A stretch of 64,000 nucleotides of DNA from Glomus cerebriforme. Lineage: Eukaryota > Glomeromycota > Glomeromycetes > Glomerales > Glomeraceae. Below the pieces are notes generated by a model, which was not told the DNA's origin, ran no database searches, and saw nothing but the letters and a program-made list of their open reading frames with translations. Positions 1-11,261 of the stretch are shown here, in pieces. How positions within the stretch are numbered: the first letter of the stretch is position 1; every line of letters starts with the position of its first letter. A program made the translations under genes and the position numbers. The stretch lies in assembly GCA_003550305.1 (NCBI GenBank), contig QKYT01000257.1, positions 25,172-89,171 of the forward strand. The letters are read 5' to 3'.

Positions 1-102
1 TATAAAAAAATTAAAATAAATATGATTCTCTATAAATAATATCCCACAAGACCCCCAATGTGATTTGTCAATATACAATTATAAGTTATAAGTCAAAAAG
101 AC

Positions 103-963
103 TTAAATTGATCCATCTATAGTTCCTAAATATATTTTTTTTCTGAAACCTGCAATACTATGAATATCAAAAAAATTATTATTATTATTATTATTATTTT
201 TTAAAAAAAAAAAAATTTCAAATAATCATTTCATTTACCTTTTCAACGCGTCAATATTCATTGGTTCATCGGCGATTTCAAGATCTGATGTAGATTTACA
301 GCGGAAAAAAACCCAGTTTCTATTTTTCAAACACGGAAATAATCCTTCTAATTTCTCTTTGATTCTATCATCATCGAGGCAAGTAAATGATCTCACCAAA
401 CCAGCGTTACGTAAGGTTACAATCCTAAAAAAAATATATATATTAAGTAAATGGAACAATGGACGATCAATGTAACTGTGGCTCGTCGCTTACCTTCTTG
501 GGATCTTTGGCGTTAGAACCCCATAAGGCAAACAATGTACAATGAAACTAGTGGCACGCTTTTTTTTAGCATATTTATTACTAGCCACACCGATATTATA
601 AGGTCTAGCATTAATTTTATTTTTTCTTTTATTTCGTCCTCTGTTTATTTCATTGGCGGTATGAACATTATTTAAAGAATTTGTGTCATGAAAATTTCCA
701 TTATTTGGATAATGATTAATTTGATTAATTTGATTATTATAAATTTGTAAATCAAAAAAATTATTAATTTCAGTATGATCGAAATTTTGGATTTCATAAC
801 CAATATTCGACAGAGTAGTAAGAGTATCCATAGTTTGATAAGGTGTATTTGATGCTTGCAAAGGTATTTGAGGAACCTGAAGAACCTGAGGAACCTGTTG
901 AGTGTTTGAACAATTACAACCACAACCACAACCACAACCTTGACATTTTCCGTAAGACCCCAT
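103..963 (-). CDS. Family gene 1: Cys-rich N-terminus plus conserved C-terminal domain, 3 exons (236 aa)
   Basis: Function not recognised. Exons 963-494, 424-239 and 157-103; both introns are GT-AG and phase 2. Residues 7-17 are CQGCGCGCGCN-like, followed by a Pro/Gln/Asn-rich linker and a basic stretch, then the family domain from about residue 138: SFIVHCLPYG, KIPRR, a DDD helix start, LFPCLKNRNWVFFRCKS, and RKKIYLGT near the end. If exon 2 is read through, the frame seems to stop right after LKR, but AAAAG|GTAAAT is a donor and exon 3 matches the third exons of the paralogues. It is the closest relative of the gene at 17.3-17.9 kb in exon 1. No signal peptide or membrane segment is seen. 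Exon structure is inferred from paralogue comparison. Confidence 0.72.
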
Positions 964-1010
964 ATTTTTATTTTAAGGAATTAATTTTTTTTTTTTACCC
1001 TTTATATATT
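964..1010 (-). promoter_or_regulatory. Promoter block shared with the 17.9 kb gene
   Basis: Just upstream of the start, on the minus strand, lies TATATAAAGGGTAAAAAA followed by ATTCCTTAAAATAAAAA and the ATG. The same order is found at 17918-17970 before the related gene. It looks like a TATA box plus a short conserved leader. Confidence 0.5.
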
Positions 1011-2271
1011 TTTTTACCAAAAATTTAATGTTAAATATTTATCTGTTAATACAGTTATTTCAACTCTATTTTTAGACGTAACCATGTTTGGTCATAATTA
1101 TGACAGATTATCTGTCTATCTATTTTATCAGAAATTACCTGTTATTGATTTTTGATACTTTTACGCCCATCTAAATTTATCTGTTATGACCAATAAACAT
1201 TTTGCAGTTGTTAATGAAACGGTTTTTAGCCAGTTTTCATTAATAAATTATCAGTTATTCTTGATCGAGAATGCATGATGATTATCTTTTCTGCAGTTTA
1301 TCTATGTTTTCCTTGATGAAACACCTTTTTATTTATCCACAATAAAATCATATTGCAATTTTTAATTGAAAATTCTTATTGGATCTTTTTTTTTAGAAAT
1401 ATCAAAATTTTGTGTAACATTGTTTATGTACTATTACTATGTACTATTACTTAAACCGTTCTTTTTTTTTTTATAAGCTAGATTCGGATGTGAGATAAAG
1501 AACAATATATAATATTTAAACCTTCCAAAATTGGGATTCGAATGTTAGATGTGAATGAAGTCTGAAATTATAAATGATATAGTCTCCCCAAAAAGTTTTT
1601 GTTATACGTATATTGAAACAATGACTACCAAACTAAAGTAAAATGTTAGCAAATAATAAAACATAAAAATACATACCAAGTGTTTGTTACAACTCATTGA
1701 GATCATGTTGTTGATCTATTCAATTCATCCTAAATGTGAGGTTCACCTATGTTTTCAATAAAACATTTATTCTGGATTTCAATAAATTCTATAAAAATTC
1801 GCTATTTTTACTGCCGCGACAGCCAAACGTTTTACGTGATTTTGGCCAAACATTCTCAAGTTATTTGCAATTACCCTATCTGAAATTGTTTATGATAGCG
1901 ACTTTACTCTTCTGATCATATTCCGCTTCCTCACTCTTGTTGATTATAAGCATGAGAGAATTATGATGATTAAAAAAGCTTAAACAAAATCTTCTAAAGA
2001 AACAATATAAATTTCCACGTGAAACTACACATTATATTACAGAATTGTGCAGATTTTCGTTTATCATAAAATTTCATTGGAAATCTGTAGGAGATTTACT
2101 AGAAATTCAAGAAATTATTAATACTAGCGCAGTATAACTGTACAAAAAATTAAATTAAATGTATAGAACATCTATGAGACATCGTCCTACAAAAAAAAGG
2201 AACAATTTTTTTGTTCTCAAAAGAAAATTTTGTAATAAATATAAAATATAAGTAATTTTTTTTTAAACAAA
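1011..2271. other. Intergenic, AT-rich, upstream motifs
   Basis: No gene seen. TTATCTGTT occurs at about 1039 and 1177, with further CAGTTA/CTGTTA-like words between 1040 and 1260, upstream of family gene 1. The rest (1300-2270) is low-complexity AT-rich DNA. Confidence 0.5.
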
Positions 2272-2696
2272 TTAAATAGTAGTTAGATCGAATATACGAC
2301 ATATTAGCCATACTGTGTTCGGTTCGATTCTTAAAGTAAGTAAAAAAAAAATCAATTAAATTAATAGAAAGATGATAAGGTAAAAGATATATACGATTAA
2401 AAAATATTTTTTAACAAACCTCTGATTAATCCACGTGTAACCTCGATCCATTCCAAGTGTTTCATCATAGGATATTCGGTTCCGCTTGGATTTCCATGAT
2501 GGTTCCCTGTAAATTTCTTTGTAAATCTTTAAACAGCAAAAATTTCCTAATGCTAAAAAAGAAACTGTGTCTGAATTAACAGAAATCCCGAGAGAGCAAC
2601 CCTTATTACTGTCAATACTAACGTTAGGTCCATCGCGTAAAATATTTGCTATTTGGTCACGTGTGATACTCCATTCAAAAACATACGAATAATACG
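2272..2696 (-). CDS. Candidate unrecognised gene fragment, two 3' exons
   Basis: An open frame of about 115 codons without an ATG start runs on the minus strand here, with visibly higher GC than its surroundings. It fits an internal exon 2696-2420 (acceptor TTATAG, donor AG|GTTTGT, phase 2) joined to 2329-2272 (acceptor TTTAAG), which ends in TAA after 19 codons in the right phase. The peptide includes ITRDQIANILRDGPNVSI and YDETLGMDRGYTWINQR. I do not recognise the family. Upstream exons were not found, so it may be a relic or the 3' end of a gene broken by the repeat at 3.4 kb. Confidence 0.33.
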
Positions 2697-2699
2697 CTA

Positions 2700-3388
2700 T
2701 AATTACAAAAAAAAAAGATTACATATCGATAGAATCGCGGTCTGGAATACTTCATATTACTATCGTCTAAGATATCTTAAGAATCTTTTTGATCTCAAAA
2801 AATAAAATGAATCTGTAATTTTAATTAATTTGTGTGGCTTTCTTTTTTTTTTCTTTATATTTTTACTTTTACATTAGATGGATTGACGTAGTTCGATAAT
2901 CAACATTCTTTATAACGAACTGACGGTTCTTTTCGGAATATAGTAATTTGCTATGTTTTATATACCGATCTTATAAAAAATTTGAGGGTTCGTTATATCC
3001 AGTTCTTCCTCTCAATGGAAAAAAAAATCCAATATAGATTATGACTGTAGTTGAAATTTTGGAACAATATTTAAATTCAATTTCGGGCATTGTTGTTCTA
3101 AATAGATGGAAGAATATACAATGTTAATGCAAATTTATCGTATCTATATATCTATTTTAGAGAATTTATATGCGGTTGAATTTTAATAAGGAGCCCGCCC
3201 ATTAATTTTTAATAAATGTATTCTAAATAAAAAAAAAATAGATCAAATATTTAGAACATAGCTTTGGCCGGCATAAAATAGTTCTACTAGAAATCGGAAT
3301 TTTTATAAATTCTTAGATTTCTTTAAAAAATAAATTATTGGATAAAAAAAATCTTAATATCATACCTCCTTGGTGCATCTTTATCGGG
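2700..3388. other. Intergenic, AT-rich
   Basis: Nothing supported as a gene. If the gene fragment to the left is real, its missing 5' exons would be expected here, but I could not identify any. Confidence 0.4.
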
Positions 3389-3753
3389 TCTGGTACGAAA
3401 TCCCGACGCTACATAATCCCGACATTTTCAAAATCCCGAAATTGGTCATCAATAAACGAAATAAACTTTTTCCGTGGTGCATAACCTTTTACTAGTCTTT
3501 TACTAATGACTAAGAATTTAAGATTTTAGTTGCTGGTTATTTTATATTAATTTTAATATTGCAAGTAATTTTATTCATATTTGAATGATAATATATTTTT
3601 ACAAATTAACTTTAATATCGGACAAGTTTCAGGATTGTATATTGAATTGGATTTTGAAAGTGTCTGGATTTGTACCAGTCGGATTTTGCAATTTTGGGAT
3701 TTTGTCAGTCGGGATTATATAATGTCGGGATTATGAGTTTCGGGACTGAGCTA
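3389..3753. mobile_element. MITE-like element with ATCCCGA repeats at both ends
   Basis: The left end has TACGAAATCCCGAC followed by two more AATCCCGA units. The right end carries inverted copies (GTCGGGATTATATAATGTC, TTTCGGGAC). The interior is AT-rich and non-coding. The TACGAAATCCCGA end is shared with the inverted repeat at 48045-48181. No clear target duplication was found, so the boundaries are approximate. Confidence 0.5.
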
Positions 3754-4570
3754 TAATTTGTAATAATTGTATTTGAGAATTCTATGTAGTATGATATTGG
3801 CGTTGATATGAGGTCTAGAACCAAATTTTTAATTAAGAGAGTCAGGAAAAATTTTTTGATAATTATTTTTACAAAATGCTTGGATTTAAATACAATTTAT
3901 AAAAATTTCCACAATCAATTTTTTTGCATATTTGTATAAATGAATACTATACCCCATAGTAGTAAAATTCATTTGGTCATAACTTGTACAATTCATTCGC
4001 GGCATTCATTATTTTTTTTCCTAAATTTACCTTTCCTTTCGATTGCTCTAATTGGATATTTGAATTCCGAATTCCGATTTGCACCTATGTATGGCTATAG
4101 ATATAACCAAAAAAGGGCAATCATTTTAATCATGTAAACAATAATAATAGGTATTACAATAAATATAAATAAATATGAGACTTCCTTGTTTTTAAAAACA
4201 GTTCGTCAAAAACGTTATAAAAAAACGACTCAAAATATTGCCAATGAAAAATAAAAATGAATTTATTGTAAAATAATTCAATAATTTGGTTCGAATACCT
4301 CTATATTATTTATTTCTTGTGAGTTAGAAGAAAGTATAAAAGGTTTCGTATATATATTTTGAATTTCGTTACTAGAAACTTTGGATTTTTTTTTTAAATT
4401 TCGTTCCATTTTTTTAATTTTTTTTTANTTTATGTGGGGAAAACAATGTTAATATTTCATACAAAAATATTGGATGGAAACCCTTTATCTCATAAATAAA
4501 CTTAATCAGTTTATTGTAATAAAATATTAACATATAAAATAACTACTCATTTATGCGTAAGTAATATAAT
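3754..4570. other. Intergenic
   Basis: No gene seen. A 65-codon open frame at 3940-4137 on the plus strand has no supporting features. It is most likely chance. Confidence 0.4.
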
Positions 4571-5593
4571 TTAATTATCGGTAATATCTTCTAAAGCCCT
4601 TAGTAATGGCCCACTTTCCGTTCCTATATATAATTTATTCCTGTAACCTGATATTCTAATAATTTAATAAATCAAAGATGAGTATTAAGTTACATATATA
4701 TAATAGTTTATTTTTAAAAGTATTTACCTTTTTATATGTTCAAAACGACATGTATAAATTGGTACATCGGCAAGTACAGGTTTTGATGATTTACACTTAT
4801 AGAACCTCCAATTTTTATCTTTCAAGTGTGGATGTAATTTTTCTTCAATCACACTTTTGATTTGACCATCCGAATCTCCGTGGAAACGAATATTTACTCT
4901 TAATCCGGCTTCCTCTAATTTTGAACCACTAAAATTTATTTATAATTTTAATTAATCTTTTAAAATAAACAATAATTATGTTATCATAGATCATAAATAT
5001 ACTTGCCGTCTTGGTATTGTTAATTTCTCTCCAACTAGGCAAATAACTGTATACTCTTCGTTCGTAGAAGGTACGTTGTTAGGTTGATGATTTTGTTGAT
5101 CATTTTCGAGAGGTTCAAAGCCAGAAAGCTGTTGTTGAACATATCCAAAAACAAATTGATTTTGTTCATTATTTTGTTGATCATTTTCATAAGGTTCAAA
5201 GTCAGAGAGCTGTTGTTGTTGAACATAATAATTTTGTTGATCAGAAAGAACATATTGATGTGATCCAAGAACTTGTTCATGATCATTTTCGTGAGGTTCA
5301 AGGCCAGAAAGCTGTTGTTGAACATATTGATGTGGATTAAACGCGTTAGTGAGTTGTAGTCTTCGAGATTCTTCGAGTCGTTGCATTTGAACCAATATTT
5401 CAATCGTATTATTAGTATTAAAATTATAATGAAGTGGTACATAAATAATTAAACCATTTGATGTAGTTAATCCTGTATAATTAGGGATAATAGGAACCAC
5501 ATTTTCACGATAGCTTTGATGACGTCTCCATAAATCATCATCACCAGAATGGATACTTCCTAAAGTATTATCTGGATTTTTATCTCCCATCAT
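4571..5593 (-). CDS. Family gene 2: Gln-rich repeats plus conserved domain, 3 exons with a GC-AG intron (290 aa)
   Basis: Function not recognised. Exons 5593-5007, 4928-4728 and 4655-4571. The N-terminal part holds three imperfect copies of YVQQQLSGFEPxENDQQN between about residues 88 and 175. The conserved domain follows: YTVICLVGEKLTIPRR, then LEEAGL, DSDGQIK, LHPHLKDKNWRFYKCKSS, and ISGYRNKLYIGTESGP at the end. Keeping the family's phase-2 junction needs a GC donor (CG|GCAAGT) for intron 1; no GT donor gives the right frame. Exon 3 is longer than in the paralogues, adding about ten codons after the GP. No stop or frameshift is seen, so it is probably functional. Confidence 0.7.
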
Positions 5594-6372
5594 TTATAAA
5601 TTTAGAGGTAGTTTTATTTTAATTTATTCCTCCTCCTTTTCTTGAATTCGAAAAATTTTTTCATGCCATTAAATACTTTTTTTTTACTAACAGATGATGG
5701 TAATTAAGAACAAATAATTTATTATATCTGTTCTACATTTCGTTAACTGGAACAGTTATATTTAGCCATTTTTTTGTATCACATAAATGATCGGCAAGAA
5801 AAGTTAAGTGTATAACAGATAATTCTAGTAGTTTATTATTGATTAACAGTTAACAGTAATTCGGATTTATTTACTCATTGTGCATATTCGTGGCCCGCAT
5901 TATAGACATTAATTATATTTTCTCTTCGGAGTATTTGTCATTTGAAAATTTATCATTAGGAATGTAGAAATTTGAAATGGTCAGTTGAAATTTGAGTTAT
6001 AAAAAAAATTAATAAATTTTTCGTCTACAATTATTATCACAAAGTAAAGATTTGTGATTTGTATTAAAAGATTTAAAAGATTTCTATTTCGATTATTTTT
6101 TTATATAATGTAACACAAAAAAAGTAAATCACATGGAGTTACAAAACAGTATTAACTAAAATATGTTTTTATAGAAGTTAATTTTAACCAAATAGAATAT
6201 CAGTTATTAGGAAAACAAAAAACAAAATACGACAATCGAACTATATTTTATTATTAATAAAATGGATAATGAAAATAGATAAATAGATATACTGTATATA
6301 ATGGAATCTGAACTAAAAATGGTATGATTTTCCCGATTTTCGTCCATTTTTTTTTTAAATTAATATTGATGT
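5594..6372. promoter_or_regulatory. Upstream region of family gene 2
   Basis: No gene seen. AACAGATAA lies at about 5814, with AACAGATGA (5692), AACAGTTAT (5751) and AACAGTTAACAGTAA (about 5845) nearby. The same word types recur upstream of the other family members. From 5900 on the DNA is plain AT-rich spacer. Confidence 0.4.
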
Positions 6373-7266
6373 TTATATTTTAATTCCTACATACAATTTC
6401 TTTCGAAATCCCGATATTCTAATAATGTAATAAATCAAAATTTTAGAATTTTACGCGAGCACAAATCGCACATGAAATATAAATTACCTTCTTAATTCAC
6501 TAACGGACAATATTGTTACATTAGCAGGCACGAGTTTATGTGATTTAGATGGTATCCATTTCCAGCATTCAGGTAAATTAGTAGGTACAAGTTTAAATGA
6601 CCTTGATTCACACTTATAAAATTCCCAGTGGCGATTTCTTAGGGTTGGAAAATTTTTTTCGATTAATGATCTGATACCAAAATCTGTATCATCATCAAAA
6701 CAAAGGGTTGCTTTTTCAGCTCTAACATTATATATATATATGTACGCAGGAAATATTTTTAAAAAGAAAATTCAATTAATAAAATAAATACGGATGTATA
6801 AAAATATATATTCCCATCTCCATAGCAAACGGCTAAATTATACAATATATATATACTATATATAAATATCATACTTTCTCGGTATTGGTCTTGGTCTATT
6901 ATCAATAGCAGGTGGTAAACGAATAACTTCAAAACTAATAGAATCTTTTGCGGGGATGTGACCATTTTTATGTATATCTTCTCTTGTTTGAAAATCCGAA
7001 ATAATAAACGGTTGAGGATCAGCAGATGCAGCTGGAGTAATCGATTGAGACATGGTTGATGTTGACCATATTTGTAATGGAGGTAGGCTTTGATATGTGG
7101 TTTGTGTTTGTTCAGGATCATTCAATGAAGAGAGAGCAAGTCCATTTTCGAAATTTAGATCAGATATATTTTGATTTAGATACGCTAGTGGTCCGACAAT
7201 TTTATAACATATATTACAAACCACATAATTCACACGTTCACACTCGCACATAGTATGATTACTCAT
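6373..7266 (-). CDS. Family gene 3: CxxC N-terminus plus conserved domain, 3 exons (223 aa)
   Basis: Function not recognised. Exons 7266-6875, 6721-6488 and 6418-6373, both introns phase 2. The start gives MSNHTMCECE and then CNIC, possible metal ligands. A Pro/Ser/Gln linker leads to the domain: SFEVIRLPP, RPIPRK, CFDDDTDFGIRSLIEKNFPTL, WEFYKCES, LVPANVT and, from exon 3, ISGFRKKLYVG. Without splicing, exon 1 would run into KYDIYI and stop, so the donor GTATGA and the domain's continuation in exon 2 decide the model. It belongs to the same subgroup as the genes at 10.3, 14.1 and 42.5 kb, which lack the extra AGL segment present in the other subgroup. Confidence 0.72.
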
Positions 7267-7310
7267 TTTTTATGTAAAAGGGAAGAAAAAATTTTTTTTT
7301 TGATATTATA

Positions 7311-7413
7311 CAAACTCCATTTAAATAATTTCTAATTTTTTGACCCCCTCCCCCCTAAAAGGTATTTCTAATTTTAGTGAACTGGCTCTATCTATCATAT
7401 AATTATCTGTTCA
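7311..7413 (-). promoter_or_regulatory. Promoter blocks shared with the 11.1 kb gene
   Basis: Two short blocks upstream of the start are nearly identical to those before the gene ending at 11118: ATTATTTAAATGGAGT (minus strand, 7315-7330) and GAACAGATAATTATATGAT (minus strand, 7394-7412). The spacing to the ATG is similar in both genes (about 50 and 130 bases). The second block contains the GATA-like word AACAGATAA. Confidence 0.5.
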
Positions 7414-7620
7414 GATACAAATAATAAATACTTTATAGATGAGAAAAAAAATTATGAATAACTATGTTTTTAATTAATTTTGGTAGGAGTTTTGTGGCGC
7501 GTTTATATTTCACATGTTAAAAAATAACTTGTTAATATTAAACAACAATAAATATCTCATGTCAAGTAAGAGATTTATTTTCCAATTAAAAAAATTAAAA
7601 AAATTTTTGGGGGGTTTTTT

Positions 7621-8760
7621 TTACAGATTTATATATGCTTAACAGTTAATAATAATTTTTTACAGATATATATATGCTTAACAGTTAATAATAAGTGTGT
7701 TATTCGATATCATAACAAAGAAATCACGCGGTAGTGCGGTAGTTATTTGGTTTGTTTACAGAATTTTGACTGGATGTACATTTTATTTTAATAAACGAGT
7801 ATAGATCTTATCTTAACAGTTAAGATTATTGTTTTTAAAAACAGTCGGATAAGCCAATTTTTGTGATCAAAGTTACACAATTTCATCAACGAATAATATG
7901 TAGTCAATTTGGTTTGCATATTAGGTGTATTCCAATTTTGGGAAATAATTGAGTCATAACATTAAAAATAAATTAGATTACATAAACTAAATGTACACTT
8001 TAAAATTATAAATAGAAAAACTAATTCAAAACAAAATTATCTAATGGAAACACTTCCGGACATATAAAAAATAATAACTTTTGAAAGGTAATTAGGAATT
8101 TTTTTAATTCCTTAAATTCCGTTTTAAAGATTACATAATATTCAACCGATATATTATCAAAATTAATCAACAGTTAATCCGTAAAAAAAATATAATTATT
8201 TGTTATTTTTACAGATATATATGCTTAACAGTTAATAATAAATGTATATCCATAATGTTATCCGATATTATAACAAAGAAATCATGCGGTAGTGCGGTAG
8301 TTATTTGTTTTGTTTACAGAATTTTGACTGGTTGCATATTTTATTTTAATAAACGAGTATAGATCTTATCTAAGATTATTGTTTTTAAGAGCAGCCGGAT
8401 AAGCCAATTTTTGGAACAAAGTTACACAATTTCATCAACCGCGAATAATAGTTACATATTAGGTATTCCAACTTCCAAGTTTGGAAAGAATTGACTCGTA
8501 ACGTTAAAATAAATTAGATTATATAAACTAAATGTACAATTTAAAATTATAAATAGAAAAACTAGTTCAAAACATAATCTTGCTAAAATTATCTAATGGA
8601 AACACTTCCGGACATACAAAAATGTAAAAATAATAACTTTTGTAAGATAATTAGGGGCAAAAGGAATTTTTTTTACGGACTTTAATTCCTTTAATTCCGG
8701 TTTAAAGATTATCTAAGCATTATATAATATTCAACAGATATATCATCAACAGTTAATCCG
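7621..8760. repeat. Tandem direct duplication, unit about 525-550 bp
   Basis: Copy A (about 7660-8181) and copy B (about 8209-8760) align along their length. Both start TACAGATATATATGCTTAAC, both contain ATGCGGTAGTGCGGTAGTTA-type sequence and CTAATGGAAACACTTCCGG, and both end CAACAGTTAATCCG. A shorter third start lies at 7621-7656. The copies differ by small indels and substitutions, so the duplication is not recent. No coding frame is shared. Confidence 0.8.
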
Positions 8761-10044
8761 TTTATCAATTTTGTGAATAATAAAGCGTTTTATTCTATTG
8801 TTGTTGTTAAAAAAATTTAATATTTTTCGTATCACTTATTTATTATCAGTTATAGTGATAGACACATAAACATTAACTATCTTTGATTTGTTAATCGAAT
8901 TTTCTCAAATGATTTGGTAAATCGCGTAATTTATTTATGACTCATACTTTGTCAAATTTTTAATAGTTATAATTAATAATTAAAAATGAATTTTTTATGA
9001 AATATTTTTAATTTACTTTTTTGTATTTTTTTTTCATTTTTAATAATGTACAAATTGTCACACGGAAAAATATTTATAACTAATGTGCCACATTATGACG
9101 AAACCTTATGTCACAAACATATGGACAATACCGAAATAACTTTGTTTTTAATAAAAAGAGACATAACTGTTTTATTAGTTTTTTTTTCCTTGTTAATTAA
9201 AAAAAAATGTAGTGTTAACAGATAAACTAAAACATGTGAAATAGTCAAATGTAAATCTAATTTATCAAAAAAATATAATTAATTGAAAGATTAGATTTTC
9301 TCTTTTTGTATAATTATCTATTTGAATTCGAGATTGGATTATTTATTTACATCATCATATATTGATAGGCATTTAAAGTAAAAAAACATCCGATACGCTA
9401 TTTGCTGTAAATTGCATAAATATTTGGTAAAATACAGGAAGGGACGGAAAAATTAAATCGTTGTAAATGGAAGCATAAATTTTTAATTAACAATAATGCC
9501 GCTCTAAATTACAAGATCTCTTGTATTCCACTAAAATTATAAACAAAAGAAAGTATTCCCAAAAATGGTTGGGAAAATCATGAAGTTTTTTTTTGTCCGC
9601 GTTATAGGCTTTATAACTTTCCAATGTAAACATACCTTCAATAATAATATGTTCTTTTCAAATTTTTTTTTTTTTTTTTATACCGAATTTGCTATTACTG
9701 TTGAAAAAAGTAGAGAAATAGGAAATCCTATAAGTGGTAAATTACTATAAAAACAAATTTTTATTAGTTTACTAGAATTATCGATAATGGATAAAAATAA
9801 TATGTCAGCCAGCATTATGGAATTAAGCGTGGCGTTTACGTGAGATGTATATATTAAATATTTAAAAAATGTAACACGAACGGTGATGAAAATACCACAT
9901 GATTTTCCCCATATATATATTTTAATTGACGGATGATAAACTACGTAATACGTACAATTTGTACAATATGAAAATTTATGTTCAAAAAATGTGATCAACG
10001 TCCAATAAATGCTAATATCTACCTATATACTTTTACCAAAAAAA
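8761..10044. other. Intergenic spacer
   Basis: No gene supported. AACAGATAA occurs at about 9218. The 106-codon minus-strand open frame at 9678-9998 has the composition of chance AT-rich DNA and no recognisable motif. Confidence 0.4.
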
Positions 10045-10244
10045 GGGGGTCGTCTAAAGCCGTGTTCGATCACGTGAATTTTTATATTACCATGTGACAT
10101 ATAGGTGTGTGACAAATAAATTTTCACACATCGAAAAAATTCTAAGTCCCTGGAATACATAGTAAAAATGAAAAAAAGAGGTGTGACATGGGGAGTGACA
10201 AATTTAAAAAGGTCACGTGATCGAACACGTCTTTAGACGTCCCC
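10045..10244. mobile_element. MITE with about 30-bp terminal inverted repeats
   Basis: The ends read GGGGTCGTCTAAAGCCGTG on the left and, reversed, GGGGACGTCTAAAGACGTG on the right. Both continue into TTCGATCACGTGA. The interior is short and non-coding. Each arm carries a CACGTG palindrome. Flanking A-runs hide the target duplication. The superfamily is not clear. Confidence 0.72.
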
Positions 10245-10312
10245 AAAAAAAAGGAAGGTCTAGTCCTGTCTATGGGCTAACGAGGTGGGTCCAAAATTAT
10301 CGACATTCTTTT

Positions 10313-11118
10313 TTATACAAAACTTACGTACAATTTCTTTCTAAATCCAGAAATTCTAATAATAATATTATAATAAATCAAAATTTAAATTTTCGAGCGC
10401 GAATGACAACGATATTTTTATAAAATTCTTATTACCTTTTTAATTCCTTAATAGTCAAAGGTACATTTATAACGGCGGGTACAAGTTTATGCGATTTAGA
10501 TAATTTCGACGTGCCAGCAGGTGTAGATTTATGTAATCTAGATGTTTTACACTTATAAAATCCCCATGAAGATTTTTTCAATTCTGAAAATTCCTTTTCG
10601 ATAGATCTTATGATTCCATCAGCCGAATCATCATCAAAATAAATGATTTTTTTTTCAACGCTAACAATATTTTTTTTTAAAAAAAAAGACAATTTTAAAA
10701 TTAATAAAATCAACAATATATACTATATATAAATATTATATTCATACTTTCTCGGTATTGGTCCTTCATCAACATATGCAACGGCAGATTTAAAAAAAAT
10801 CACTTCAAAACTATTTTTTGTGAGGATGCGCCTATTTCTATGATCCTTTTTTTTTGTTTGAACATTTGAACGTAAATCACGTAAATCATTAGGCGCTTGA
10901 GGAATTACAGCAGGTATAACTGGAGTAACAGATTGAGGTATGATTGGTGTTGATAATGTTTGTAAAGGTAAGATTTGATAAGTGGTTTCTGTTAATTCAG
11001 AATCAACCGATAAATAATCCGGATACGTGGCTGGTGTGGCTGATGCAGGTGGAATTACGTAAAATAGTCCATGACATCCAGGACAAATCACATAATTCTC
11101 GTATTCGGTATGAATCAT
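10313..11118 (-). CDS. Family gene 4: CxxC N-terminus plus conserved domain, 3 exons (212 aa)
   Basis: Function not recognised. Exons 11118-10748, 10660-10436 and 10355-10313, both introns phase 2. The N-terminus has YVICPGCHGLF (one CxxC). A Pro/Thr/Gln linker with ETTYQILPLQTLSTP resembles the same part of the 7.2 kb gene. The domain reads SFEVIFF, GPIPRK, IIYFDDDSADGIIRSIEKEF, WGFYKCKTSR, LVPAVINVPLTIKELKR and ISGFRKKLYVSFV (stop). All junctions match the paralogues. There is no sign of decay. Alternative: a relic kept open by chance, but three compatible exons make this unlikely. Confidence 0.72.
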
Positions 11119-11166
11119 TTTTTTTTATGTGAAGAGGTGAAAAAATTTTGAGATTACAAGAATAAG

Positions 11167-11261
11167 ACTCCATTTAAATAATTTCGTGATTCCTCCTTGA
11201 AAGATATTGCTATTTTTGGTAAATGTAGTGAATTGAAAAGTATCATATAATTATCTGTTCA
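11167..11261 (-). promoter_or_regulatory. Promoter blocks shared with the 7.3 kb gene
   Basis: ATTATTTAAATGGAGT (minus strand, 11168-11183) and GAACAGATAATTATATGAT (minus strand, 11242-11260) repeat the arrangement seen before the gene starting at 7266. Retention of both blocks in otherwise diverged flanks suggests they matter for expression. Confidence 0.5.

Noticed and set aside
672..935. Second minus-strand frame overlapping family gene 1
   Set aside because: It is a shadow in another frame of exon 1, rich in Val and Ile from the GC-rich Cys codons and AT-rich linker.
843..1028. Plus-strand frame with EEPEEPEEP repeat
   Set aside because: It is antisense to the Gln/Val/Pro linker of family gene 1.
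2311..2341. GGTTCGATTC word resembling a tRNA T-arm
   Set aside because: No acceptor stem or D-arm can be formed around it.
9678..9998. 106-codon minus-strand frame
   Set aside because: No motif, no splice partners, hydrophobic composition expected of AT-rich chance frames.
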